Under the pieces are notes generated by a model, which was not told where the DNA came from, searched no databases, and saw only the letters and a list, made by a program, of their open reading frames with translations. This document shows, one piece after another, positions 33,415 to 43,518 of a stretch of 64,000 bases of DNA. The stretch covers positions 66,531,054-66,595,053 of the forward strand of contig CM077028.1 of NCBI GenBank assembly GCA_039090855.1. The letters run 5' to 3'. Position numbers and translations under genes: made by a program. The DNA is from Macrothele yani. Lineage: Eukaryota; Arthropoda; Arachnida; Araneae; Macrothelidae. How positions within the stretch are numbered: the first letter of the stretch is position 1; each line of letters starts with the position of its first letter.

Positions 33415-35746
33415 ACAAGAAAGATGACACCGAATTTTTGAGTGTAATTAGCACGTCTTTTGAATCCGTTCTGACGTAAATTAAATTTATGAAAGCTATT
33501 CAAAGTCAATGGAACCGATATGGAAAGCAATAGTATCTGACAGAAGAAAGAAGTTTTTTAATCCATCAGATATTTCTGTAAATGGAATCGTGAGCTTACG
33601 CCCTCTGGTTGCTGACTTGTGCGTTAAGAAAAATATGAAATTAACTGAGAAACATTTCGCTCTGAAAAGCTCTCCAACAAAGAACGAAATTTTCAAATCG
33701 GACTCTTAGAAACAGAGATATCAACAAAAATAAGATATACATCTACGCCCCTGGCGTAGAAACCATGCATTATTTTAAGAAGAATATGTTCAAAAGGTTT
33801 GTCGACATGAGTAGTATCGGTCCACAAACGACTTTATTTTTCAATTGAGATTTTAGAAGCTTACGTTTTGCTGGAGAAACATTAGAACTGAAAATTAAGA
33901 TTTACGCCCCCTGGAGGACAAACCATTTTTTTTAATTGGAAATTATGTGCATAGGATTTCCCATCAGGGGCAGTATCCGGTGCAGAAAGTATTTTTTCAA
34001 AGTGGAGATTTAGAAGCAGAGATATAGGGGGAAATCCAATTTACCTTTACGCCCCCTAGCGGAAAGTCTATGAATTATTTGAAAATTTTGAAATTCTTTG
34101 GAAAACATGTCACAACGGAAACTCTATCAAATAAAGAAAGAATTTTCTAAATCGGAGCATTAGAAGCAGAGATATTGACAAAAATAAGATATACATCTAG
34201 GCCCCCTGGAGGAGAAACCATGGAATATTTGAAAAAGAAAATTTCCGAAAAAGTTTATCGACATGAGTGGCATTGGTCCACAAAAAAGTTTTTCAATCAA
34301 GATTGTAGATGCGCAGATTTTATGGCAAAGACATCAGAAGCAAAAATTAACACTTACGCCTCTGGTGGCCAAAGTACTATTCTTTACCAAAAAATAGAAA
34401 TTATATGCAAAATATTTTCCATCAGGTGCTGTATGCGATACAGGAAGAATTTTTCAAATCGGAGTTATAGAGGTGAAATAACGCAGAAAACGCAATTTAC
34501 CGTTTTGCGCCCCCTAGCGGAATGTTTATGATTTACTTGAAAATTTTGAATTTATTTGAAAAACATTTCGCATAGGAAACACTATCCAACAAAGAAGATA
34601 TTTTTTATCAAATCGGACTTCTAGAAGTAGAGATATTGACCAAAATAAGATATACATCTACGCCCCCTGGCGTAGGAACCATGCATTATTTTACGAAGAA
34701 AATGTTCTTAAAATGCTTGTCGACATGAGTAGTATCGGTCCACAAACGACTTTATTTTTCAATTGAGATTTTAGAAGCTTACGTTTTGCTGGAGAAACAT
34801 TAGAAGTGAAAATTAAGATTTACGCCCCCTGGAGGACAAACCATTTTTTTTTAATTGGAAATTATGTGCATAGGATTTCCCATCAGGGGCTGTATCCGGT
34901 GCAGAAAGTTTTTTTTCAAAGTGGAGATTTAGAAGCAGAGATATAGGGGAAATCCAATTTACCTTTACGCCCCTAGCGGAAAGTCTATGAATTATTTGAA
35001 AATTTTGAAATTCTTTGGAAAACATGTCACAACGGAAACTATCAAATAAAGAAAGAATTTTCTAAATCGGAGCATTAGAAGCAGAGATATTGACAAAAAT
35101 AAATATACATCTAGGCCCCCTGGATGAGAACCCATGAAATATTTTAAAAAGGTTATCGATGTGAGTGGCATCGGTCCACGAAAGAATTTTTCCAATCGAG
35201 ATTGTAGAAGCTCAAATTTTATGGCAAATACATCAGAAGCAAAAATTAACACTTACGCTCCCTGGTGGCCAAAGTATTCTTTACCCAAAATTAGAAATTA
35301 TATACAAAAGATTTTCCATAAGGAGCTGTATCCGCTAAAGAAAACATCGGAGTTTTAGAATCAGAGATATCGGGAAAAAACGTAATTTACTTTTACGTCC
35401 CCTAGCGGAAAATCTATGCATAATTTGGAAAAGTAACCATTCCTAAAATACTCTTCGACATAAATGGAATCAAAAGATAAAAGCATTTTTTCAATTGGAT
35501 GATTAGAAGCAAAATGTGAAATAAAATGTATTTTTGAATTCGACATCTGGATTTACGCCCTCTAGCGGCGAAATTGTACATCGTAAAAAAAAAACGAATT
35601 GAAGGATCATCATTCGTTTCAAACTTTCCAATGCAAAAATAATTTTTCAAATCGGACTAATAGTTGCAGAGATATCGTGTCTACAGACGGACGGACAAAC
35701 CGATATCATAAGCACGATCTTTTTTTACAAAAGACGTGCTAAAAAA
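33415..35746 (+). repeat. long repeat family copy 2, longest copy
   Basis: Same ends as copy 1: acaagaaagatgac at the left, GCACGTCTTTT at 33451, AAAAGACGTGC near 35729 and then taaaaa. CTCF-like boxes, all in one orientation, occur about every 138-160 bp: near 33600, 33747, 33907, 34060, 34200, 34360, 34510, 34663, 34822, 34968, 35118, 35260, 35398 and 35556. A block of about 918 bp is duplicated in tandem: sequence from about 33755 to 34200 recurs from about 34665 to 35115, nearly identical, so that duplication is recent. The tail has ACGGACGGACAAACCG. No protein is encoded. Confidence 0.8.
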
Positions 35747-35749
35747 ATA

Positions 35750-36182
35750 AATACAGTCGTAAAGGATTAAGATTATGTACTTTTACAAATCTATTTTATT
35801 TACTGATAATTGCTACTAATAATTCAAAAGAGATGATTAAATACAATTGTATTGAACATTCTTTTAAACGTACTGCAGTTATGAATGCGCATCCGATTAC
35901 ATAATGTACGCTATTCATAAAAAATTCGTCCCAACCTTCATAAACAGCTTCGTACAACCTGCGCAAATACTTCTAATTTTTAACTTTGCTACAAATTCAA
36001 GCAAAATACGCAATATTTATCCACAATAAATCGTAATGACCGATCGACTTCCCAATAATTTAAGAATTTAAATCTTTAGTAACTATAAAATAGAATGATA
36101 CTAACTGATGGAACGTGATGGCATGTCTTTTCTTTTAAATTTATTTGCATACTCGAATGTCATGCAGGAACCTCGAAAACTA
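35750..36182. other. AT-rich, no gene seen
   Basis: No motif recognised between the end of the long repeat and the mariner TIR. Confidence 0.4.
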
Positions 36183-36270
36183 CGTAAGTCATTCAGAAAG
36201 TAAAGAACGTTAGCACATAGCGTCTGCGCAGGTTTCTATCTGGCACTCATTTAAGATCATCTGGGCCTAG

Positions 36271-36483
36271 TCAAGGCCGTCTGGAAAATACGAGCCATGA
36301 CATCAGAGAAAATAGTTCCCTCTTTTAGTGACGTCACGAGGAAACCAAGGCTTCCGATTGATTTCCACTGATGACGTCAAATACGGCACCGACGTATCAG
36401 GCCGTGTGATATGAGAGTGACGTCACAAACGGAGGGAACTAATCTCTCAATGTCATGGTCTTGTACCTTCTAGACGGCCTTGA
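36271..36483. mobile_element. MITE-like foldback with three TGACGTCA sites
   Basis: TCAAGGCCGTCTGG (36271) and CTAGACGGCCTTGA (ending 36483) are ends of imperfect inverted arms of about 70 bp. The palindrome TGACGTCA, the CREB/ATF site, occurs exactly at 36329-36336, 36372-36379 and 36418-36425. No coding capacity. A target duplication was not found. Confidence 0.75.
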
Positions 36484-36519
36484 TCCAGTGCGCTGTTGGA
36501 TATCTCCTGGCACCATTGT

Positions 36520-36590
36520 CGTAACTAACCATAAATGAATAATAAACGCCCATTGTCGGGGTGTTTGTTATCTGTTTATGGTTAGTTACG
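36520..36590. repeat. perfect 16-bp inverted repeat
   Basis: CGTAACTAACCATAAA at 36520-36535 and its exact complement TTTATGGTTAGTTACG at 36575-36590, with a 39-nt loop. Confidence 0.9.
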
Positions 36591-37101
36591 ATCTTTCGAA
36601 ATAAACACGCGAATTGAAAATCTCACCGAATGCTAAATTTGATCAGTTATCCGTTTGTTTGTTTTTTTGACTACTGAAAACACCAGACCTACTGACATTC
36701 ATCTGAGACTTGTTCAAGTGTATGGAGGAGGTGTTAAGAGTTAATCCAATATCAGAAAGTGGTGCATAATGTTTAAACATGGAAGAACAAAAGTTCCTGA
36801 CGAGGAGCAGTCAGAACACCCCGCTCTCATCACGGACGAACTCAAACAAAAGGATTATGACATCATTAAAGAGAATCTATGCTTTACAATTAGCTAAGTG
36901 CACGAAAAGGATCTTCAAGTTTCTCGTACACTTGTGTGCCAAACTGTGGCTGAACATCTGAACTTCAACAAAATCTGTGCAAGACAGGTCCCACGGATGC
37001 TCACAGACAGATGAACACAGAACTAGCATCTGGGGGTTGTATTGATGTTCTTGGAGCGTTACTACGAATATACAGTAGCAACGAGTTTATTGAATAAACT
37101 G

Positions 37102-37316
37102 TTGTCGCCCCTGTGGCGCAGTGGTCAAAGCGGTGGCTCCTGATAATTCGTCCGATATGGGTCCTAGTTCGAATCCCGGTGAGGCATGGATGTTGCGTTT
37201 GTCTTACGGCCCTGGTTCTCTCTCTTCCCTGGAACCAGTGGCCCTAAATTTGGGACGAGCGACTGCTACAGCACACTGAGTTGCTCACGGTGGTCGTTAA
37301 ATCTCTAATCAAAAAA
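37102..37316 (+). mobile_element. tRNA-derived SINE family 1, best copy, inserted in mariner
   Basis: The 10-bp target duplication has one mismatch: GAATAAACTG (37092-37101) and GAACAAACTG (37317-37326). The head reads GCCCCTGTGGCGCAGTGGTC (A-box-like) and TAGTTCGAATCCCGGTGAGG (B-box-like). The body has GTCTTACGGCCCTGG, AACCAGTGGCCCTAAATTTG and TGAGTTGCTCACGGTGG, with a short A-rich tail. Transcription by RNA polymerase III from the internal promoter is expected for this class. Confidence 0.9.
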
Positions 37317-38241
37317 GAACAAACTGCTCACAGGGAACGAAACGTTGATTTCGCACTACACTCCCGAGAACAAAAGACAATCACTTGAGTGGAATCAACT
37401 TCAATCCCTGGAAAAGATGCGAAAGGTGAAACAAAACTTTCTTTGCAAAGAAAATCGGGGGTGTTGTCTGGGAATGGAACGGTGTCTTACTCGTCGATTT
37501 CGTAGGAAGAGGTGCAGCCGTAAATGTTGATGCCTACTATGCAACTCTGAAACGTCTACGGCGAGACATTCAACAACGCCGCAGAATCATGCTTACGAGG
37601 AATTCGCTTCATACAGGACAATGCCCGTCCGCACTCTGCCAGAAGGACAAAGGAGCTGCTTGATGCGTTTCCCTGGGAAGTTTTCCAGTACCCACCTTAC
37701 AGCCCGGACTACTATTTGCTCCCCAATTTAAGGCAGAGTCTTCTTGGTGGACAACGATTTGATGATGATGATCTAATCATCATCAAAACGTTGAAGGCTG
37801 TTATGGACTGGCCGAAAAGGAGAGGCGGCAGAGTCTCGGGGGACAACGTTTCGATGATTATCAAGCGCTAAAGAAGGCTGTTATGAACTGGCCGAAAGGA
37901 CAAGCGGCAAAGTTCTATGAGGAGAAGATATTTAAACTTATACCAAGATATGACAAGCGCCTCAATGTACAAGGCCACTATGTAGAAAAGTAGGCTAAGG
38001 TATGAATTAAAAATTGTACATAAAATGTTTGATAAATTTCAGAATATATAGTTTTTATAACTAAACATTATTTACTTTCTGAGTCACCCTGGTGAATATG
38101 AACACGGTGAAGTACGTTGTCAAACACGAAACAAAAAATCTACGCTGTCAACCCAGTTAAAAGGGATATACACTGACGGGAAAAAAATCCCAACACCACG
38201 AAAAAATAGTTGTAGAGGAATGAAATGGCGGCAATACATTT

Positions 38242-38896
38242 TATAATGAATTCAGCTTCCTTCTAATATATTATAATGAATTCAACTTCTTCTAAGCTTC
38301 TTCTAATGGTTGTTGTTTGTTAATTACATCATGAATAAACTTTCCTGCTAGTAGTGTAGTAATAATAATAAACAAGCTTTTAACTGCTAGTAATGTTGTA
38401 GTAGTAATTAAGATGAATAAAGTCTTAATGCTGGTTGTTAATAATAATCAACTAATGAAATAAACCTAACAGCCAGACAGAGGTCTGACAAAACTATGAA
38501 CTGAGAAAAACGTACTTACTAAGACAATCTTTTATTTGGTAAACTTCTATTATTTATTAACACTCACTTCATCGGTCACACAACTACTCGATATCTGGCT
38601 CTCACATAAACGAAGATCTCTTTACACACGAAACAAAGCTCTCACCATACAACAACAGCTCTTCCTACGCACATCAACAAAAAGCTCTCTGACACATAAA
38701 CAACAGCTCTCTCTGGTATCGTTGAACGCGCCTATTTATACTGGCTACCACCACGTCATGACTTACACTCATTGCCAGATCTCATTCAGCAGGAGAAATA
38801 ACATCTCGTTCAGTAAGAAGATTATTTACATAGTAAAATAAAATAACCAGAGATAGTAAAAATCAAAAGGAAAGTGAATCTAGAGTATACGTTACA
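38242..38896 (-). mobile_element. solo LTR, copy 2
   Basis: Same unit as 4184-4890, here 655 bp, with 4-bp duplication ATTT (38238-38241, 38897-38900). Minus-strand TATAAATA at 38733-38740. It is inserted in the 3' flank of the Tc1 transposase gene, downstream of its stop codon. Confidence 0.88.
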
Positions 38897-38992
38897 ATTT
38901 GAATAGGTAACATATTTAATCGATTAAAGTTTCAAGATCACAGCTTATTGTAAGCGCCAGAAGAGCCATTTCAAATGTGAAATGCTGGTACA

Positions 38993-40014
38993 TTAATAAC
39001 CGGTGTAACCGCCAGAATGTTGAAAGCAAGCACGCAAACGTTCATGCATTGTGTCGTACAGCTGCTGGATGTCAGTTTGCGGGATAAAGTTCCATGCCTG
39101 TTGCACTTGGTCGGTCAATACAGGGACGGTTAATGCTGGTTGGGGGTGACGCTGGAGTTGTCGTCCAATGATGTCCCATACGTGCTCGATTGGTGAAAGA
39201 TCTAGTGATCTAGCAGGCCACGACAACATGTCGACACTCTGTAGAGCATGTTGGGTTACAACAGCGGTATGCGGGCGAGCGTTATCCTGTTGGAAAACAC
39301 CCCTGGAATGCTGTTCATGAATGGCAGCACAACAGGTTGAATCACTAGACCGACGTACAACTGTGCCGTCAGGGTGCGTGGGATAACCACGAGAGTGCTC
39401 CTGCTGTCATAAGAAATTGCTCCCCAGACCATAACTCCAGGTGTAGGTCCAGTGTGTCTCGGCCGCAGACAGGTTGGTTGCAGGCGCCTACCTGGCCTCC
39501 TTCTAACCAACACACGGCCATCACTGGCACCCAGGCAGAACCGGCTTTCATCAGAAAACACAACAGATCTCCACTCCGTCCTCCAATGAGCTCTAGCTTG
39601 ACACCACTGACGTCGCAAACGGCAGTGGTTTGGAGTAAGTGGAATGCACGCTACAGGGCGTCTGGCTCGGTGCTGTCCTTCAAGTAACCGATTTGTAACA
39701 GTTCGTTGTGTCACTGTGGTGGCAACTGCAGCTCGAATTGCTGCCGCAGACGCGGTACGATGCGCCACGGCCATACGCCGTACACGGCGGTCTTCCCTCT
39801 CAGTAGTGCCACGTGGCCGGCCGGAACCCGGTCTTCTTGAGGCAGTACCTTCCCTTGACCACCGCTGCCAACAATCATGCACAGTGACTACATTCCTGCC
39901 AAGTCGTTCTGCAATATTGCGGAAAGAAAATCCACCTTCTCGTAGCCCTATTGCACGACCTCGTTCAAACTCCGTGAGCTGTTGATAATGGCTTCTTCGT
40001 CTTCTTAAAGTCAT
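38993..40014 (-). pseudogene. Tc1 transposase with a single frameshift
   Basis: The minus frame from 40014 reads a full N-terminal HTH (L-T-E-F-E-R-G-R-A-I-G-L-R-E-G-G, then I-A-E-R-L-G-R-N), G-R-P-R-G linker and F-S-D-E-S-R-F-C-L (first Asp, about 39560). At the C-run at 39300-39303 (G run on the minus strand) the frame shifts. In the next frame the protein continues G-V-F-Q-Q-D-N-A-R-P-H (second Asp) and P-A-R-S-L-D-L-S-P-I-E-H-V-W-D (Glu), to a stop at 38993. A one-base length change in that run would account for the break. The R-S-P-D consensus is R-S-L-D here. Otherwise unusually well kept. Confidence 0.88.
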
Positions 40015-40559
40015 TCTTGACTAACATCAACACACTACGTCGAATCTCAACGATAACTAACGCTCACGAACGTTACAGCACGTATTTACAGCAAACCTGC
40101 TTTGCATGTTCCGAGGGGCGCTACTAGCGCCACACGTATGTGCCGAGCGCGAAGTTTGCATAGACGTCATCTTACAGATGTACTCTCACCGCCTACCAAC
40201 TGTCGTTTATCTAACACAACCCCTTCTTGGTGTTGGGAATTTTTTTTTCCGTCAGTGTATGAACATCTAAATATTACAATTTTTCGATGCTTTTTAATGG
40301 CATACATACCCAACCAAGAGGGTAGTCAACCTACGTTCGTTGTCAAGCACGTGGAAGGATATCACAACAGATTAACTTCAGAAATTCACGATTATAGGTA
40401 AATGGAATTTCCTACCTCCGTGAATTCCATTAACCTATATTCGCAGTTTTCGGAAAACTTGCCCTAAGATGAATTTTACGTTTGGTGATTTCACATTCCA
40501 TTATTTCGTTTCCGCTGAATTACCTGGAGCCGATTATAAATTACACCAATGAATCATTA

Positions 40560-42192
40560 CATTATGACCCCCTACCTAATAAGATGTAGGACGCCCTTTA
40601 GCCCGTAAAACAGCGGCCACTCGGCGAGACATCGATTCGATGAAGTGGCGATAGGTATTTGGTACCATAACGTCAACAGCAGGTCCATCAATTTTGGTAC
40701 ATTTCGGGTTGGTGGTGATTTAGCGCGAACCCGGTTTTCCAAGTCGAATCACACATGTTGGCTCATGTCAGATGCATTTGGAGGCCAGGACATTAACAGA
40801 AAGTCCCCAGAATGTTCCTCGAACCACTCCTTGACGATTCTGGCAGTGTGGCATGGCGCATTATTCTGTTGGTAATGGCCATCACCAGCAGAGAACACAG
40901 TTGCCATGAATGGGTGAACGTGGTCCGCAACGATGTTCAGATACCTGAGAGCTGTCAGGGATTGTGCTATTGGGATAATGGGTCCCAAAGTGTCCCAAGA
41001 AAACATCGCAAAACAACATAACACCGCCGCCGGTCAGTTTCCGCCCAGCAGTGCATCCAGGTCCCATACAACAAATTTTTTTTGTCGATATACAGTCAAC
41101 AAAATTTTTTGTTGAATTTGCAAAATTATTTTGTTGAAAATTATTGTTGATTTAACAAAATGTATTGTTATCACGACAAAACGTTTTGTTCATTTAACAA
41201 AAAGATTAGGTCGATTTTGGGAATTTGTTTGATCCAATAAAACATATTGTTATCATGACAAAATGTTTTGTTGCTGCAACGCAACATATTGTTATCGTGA
41301 CACAATACGTTTTGTTGCAGCAACAAAACATTTTGTCATGATAACAATATGTTTTGTTGGATCAAACAAATTTCCAAAAATCGACAAAACATTTTATTAA
41401 ATGAACAAAACGTTTTGTCGTGACAACAGTAAATTTGGTTAAATCAACAATAATTTTCAACAAAACAATTTTGCAAATTCAACAAAATGTTTTGCTACTA
41501 TATCGATAAAAAAAATTTTGAATTAACAAAACGTTTTTCTCAGTAATCGGCGTATCCGCGCTCGGCCGTCTACGTGATGCACCGAGAACTTTGATTCGTC
41601 AGACCAGGCCACTTTCTTCCAATGATCCACGGTCCAATCTCGATGATCTTGAACCCATTACATGCGTAGTTGGCGATGACGTGCAGTGAGCATGCGGACT
41701 CGGTTGGGTCTTCGGCTACGCAGACCCTTCCTTGCGCAGAAGGCTGCGATGAACTGTGTGCTGTGACCCGTTGCCCTGGTCACCACTGTTGTGGCTGCAG
41801 GTAATTTGTCGCACTGTTGCCCTGCGGTCGCTGTGAAAAATGAGCGACTGTCGCCGCTCCCCCCCCCCCTCGCATCAATGAGCTACGGACGACACACGGC
41901 TGGACTACAGTTCGTCGTTTGGCCATCAGTGCATCACTTTTGATACGTACTCACTACAGCGGCACGTGAACAACCCACACCGTTTCCGAGATCGTAATTC
42001 CGAGTCGCCGTGCCATAACAATGTCCTTTATCAAACTCCGATATATCGGCAGCTTTTCCCATTCTGACTCCGAACACTCTACTAACCGAATGCCGGCCCA
42101 CGAGTTGTATATATACCGCTCTGTGAACTTCACCTGCGCCACCGATCGGTCTCTAGGCGCGCTCATTTCTCTTCCTGGGGGTGGTCATAATG
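40560..42192 (-). mobile_element. Tc1-like element split by a palindromic insert
   Basis: TIRs CATTATGACCCCCTACC (40560) and GGGGGTGGTCATAATG (ending 42192), flanked by TA. Minus-strand parts: D-I-V-M-A-R-R-L-G-I-T-I-S-E-T HTH (about 42010), W-S-D-E-S-K-F (about 41600), then beyond the palindrome F-S-W-D-T-L-G-P-I-I-P-I, Y-Q-Q-N-N-A-P-C-H (the second catalytic Asp reads Asn), W-P-P-N-A-S-D. Stops and frameshifts make it inactive. Confidence 0.85.
41070..41530. repeat. large imperfect palindrome inside Tc1
   Basis: Two arms of about 210 bp (roughly 41078-41288 and 41307-41518) are inverted copies: the left has GAATTTGCAAAATTATTTTG and TTGAAAATTATTGTTGATTT, and the right has their complements. 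The arms are themselves rich in the small palindrome ACAAAACGTTTTGT. It interrupts the Tc1 between the first and second catalytic blocks. Confidence 0.88.
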
Positions 42193-42466
42193 TAATAGCT
42201 CATCGGTGTATTCACCAAACACGAAACAAAAAAATGTGTTAGTGGGATTCGAAACTGATATTGGATACGTCAGACTGGTGGGAAAAAGATTCCGAACTGA
42301 ATTTTTCCATGCATTAGTCTCCGCAGCAAGGATGAACTTCTGAATCTTATCAATAATTTCAATTTCATAGAACTTTTCATAAAGCAATAGTATCAATAGT
42401 TAAGAAATTACACTTCAGTTCAGGGGCTAAAACGGGAGCATATTAAAAGAAGTGAAGTAGTCTTAC

Positions 42467-43401
42467 CTGGATTTTTACTGCGAAGAAGGCTCTTACATCT
42501 TCAACAGTAGCATAGGGAGGCAAGTTGCCTATGTAAACAACAGCTTCCCTGTCTGGCTCAGTGGGGGCGCCACATTCACCTATGGTGCTGTAGACTGAGT
42601 TTCCCATTGGCGGCAAAATTTCCCCTTCGGTAGGCTGATTGGTCATCTCACGCTGAGCCTGATGTTGACCTTGTTGATTGGCAGTTGGACTGCAGGCCCT
42701 ATTCTGGGTGTCGCTGGTGACAGAAGCACTATTCGAAGTATCGGAGCTTTCCGGCGAAGACTCCGCACCAGCCAGGAAGGCGGCATTCTGCGCACGCCGT
42801 TCATCCACAGCTTCGTTAGGGTCGAAAAAGTCCATGGAGTTCTCAACGGGAACAATATTAGGCTGTCCGTAAGGCGTCAAACAGTAAACGTTAGTGTAAC
42901 TCTCTGCGTTCGTCATGGCCACGGGGTAGTATTGAATTGGAGTTGGCACGGAGTAAACTGGAACGAAGCTGATATCTGTGCCAATGGCAGAAGCTGCAGA
43001 TGGGTGCAGAAGGATGGTAGGTGCTGAAGGCTGCTGTGTCACTATGGATGGTGGTGGAGTCACTACCGGTATCGGGTGCGCTGTAAGAGCTCCAGGCTGT
43101 GTCACAAAAGCTCCAGGCTGTGTCACAAAAGCTCCAGGCTGTGTCGCAAAAGCTCCAGGCTGTGTCGCAAAAGCTCCAGGCTGTGTCGCAAAAGCTCCAG
43201 GCTGTGTCACAGGAAAAGGTGGGGTTCCATCCATGGCAGGCGGGTCTTCAGAATAGTAGTTCATCCCCTGGTGTGGTACCTGCGTCGGGATCCATGATGT
43301 CTGAACCAATTGCGACACTGCTAACATGTTAAATAATTCCATCACACATGGACTTATAAAATATGATGGCACCCATGGCTGTTCCGGCACCAGCCGAGAA
43401 A
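42467..43401 (-). CDS. middle exon of RRM protein: Pro/Gln-rich region and RNP2 half
   Basis: Acceptor TTTTTTTTTCTTTGCAG ends at 43402; donor CAG|GTAAGA at 42466. 935 nt, entered with one base from the upstream exon and leaving in phase 0. The 311 encoded residues are a low-complexity Pro/Gln/Thr/Ser-rich stretch with a six-fold T-Q-P-G-A-F repeat (about residues 63-104), a Tyr-rich segment (P-I-Q-Y-Y-P-V), an acidic/Ser patch (F-L-A-G-A-E-S-S-P-E-S-S-D), then V-V-Y-I-G-N-L-P (RNP2) and T-V-E-D-V-R-A-F-F (RRM helix 1) at the very end. The frame runs into a stop just past the donor, so splicing is needed to finish the domain. Such proteins are RNA-binding regulators; I do not recognise which. 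The 15742-15897 exon completes the RRM. Confidence 0.8.
43089..43211 (-). repeat. coding 21-bp minisatellite, about six copies
   Basis: GCTCCAGGCTGTGTC(A/G)CAAAA (plus strand) starts at 43089, 43110, 43131, 43152, 43173 and 43194. In the gene's frame it encodes T-Q-P-G-A-F-(A/V). Copies are nearly identical, so the array is young or homogenised. All three plus-strand frames also stay open across it. Confidence 0.95.
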
Positions 43402-43518
43402 CTGCAAAGAAAAAAAAAGTTTTTATAGATAACTGCAACATAGTCAAGGAAGTTGAATAGGTAATTTTTAAATTTATAATCACGTGTATGTTTAGCGAAA
43501 GTTCGAAAACCAGAATTA

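Larger units (their letters stand above)
36183..38090 (+). mobile_element. mariner element carrying a MITE and a SINE
   Basis: TIR-like ends: GTCATTCAGAAAGTAAAGAA near 36189 and TTACTTTCTGAGTCACCCTG near 38070, inverted. The plus strand encodes mariner blocks: G-R-T-K-V-P-D-E-E-Q-S and I-T-D-E-L (36780-36850), C-A-R-Q-V-P-R-M-L-T-D (36975-37010), H-Y-T-P-E-N-K-R-Q-S-L-E-W (37350-37390), and the aspartate block around 37610-37720 (I-Q-D-N-A-R-P-H then P-P-Y-S-P-D). A second short duplication of the GGACAACGATTTGATGAT region is seen near 37750-37865. Many stops make it a relic. It is interrupted by the SINE at 37102-37316, and the MITE at 36271-36483 lies in its 5' part. Confidence 0.82.
38171..40257 (-). 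mobile_element. Tc1-like element with a solo LTR inserted
   Basis: TIRs CACTGACGGGAAAAAAATCC (38171) and GAATTTTTTTTTCCGTCAGTG (near-complement, ending 40257), flanked by TA (38169-38170, 40258-40259). Removing the LTR and one 4-bp duplication leaves about 1428 bp. The transposase frame is intact except for one frameshift; see 38993-40014. Confidence 0.92.

Noticed and set aside
42978..43332. Three overlapping plus-strand frames with repeated K-A-P-G-C-V-T, K-S-S-R-L-C-H or S-Q-K-L-Q-A-V peptides
   Set aside because: They are antisense shadows of the 21-bp minisatellite in the minus-strand exon; the minus frame has the RRM and the splice sites.
42467..43401. Naming the RRM gene after a known RNA-binding family
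   Set aside because: The low-complexity region and RRM alone did not let me choose between families, and no search was possible.
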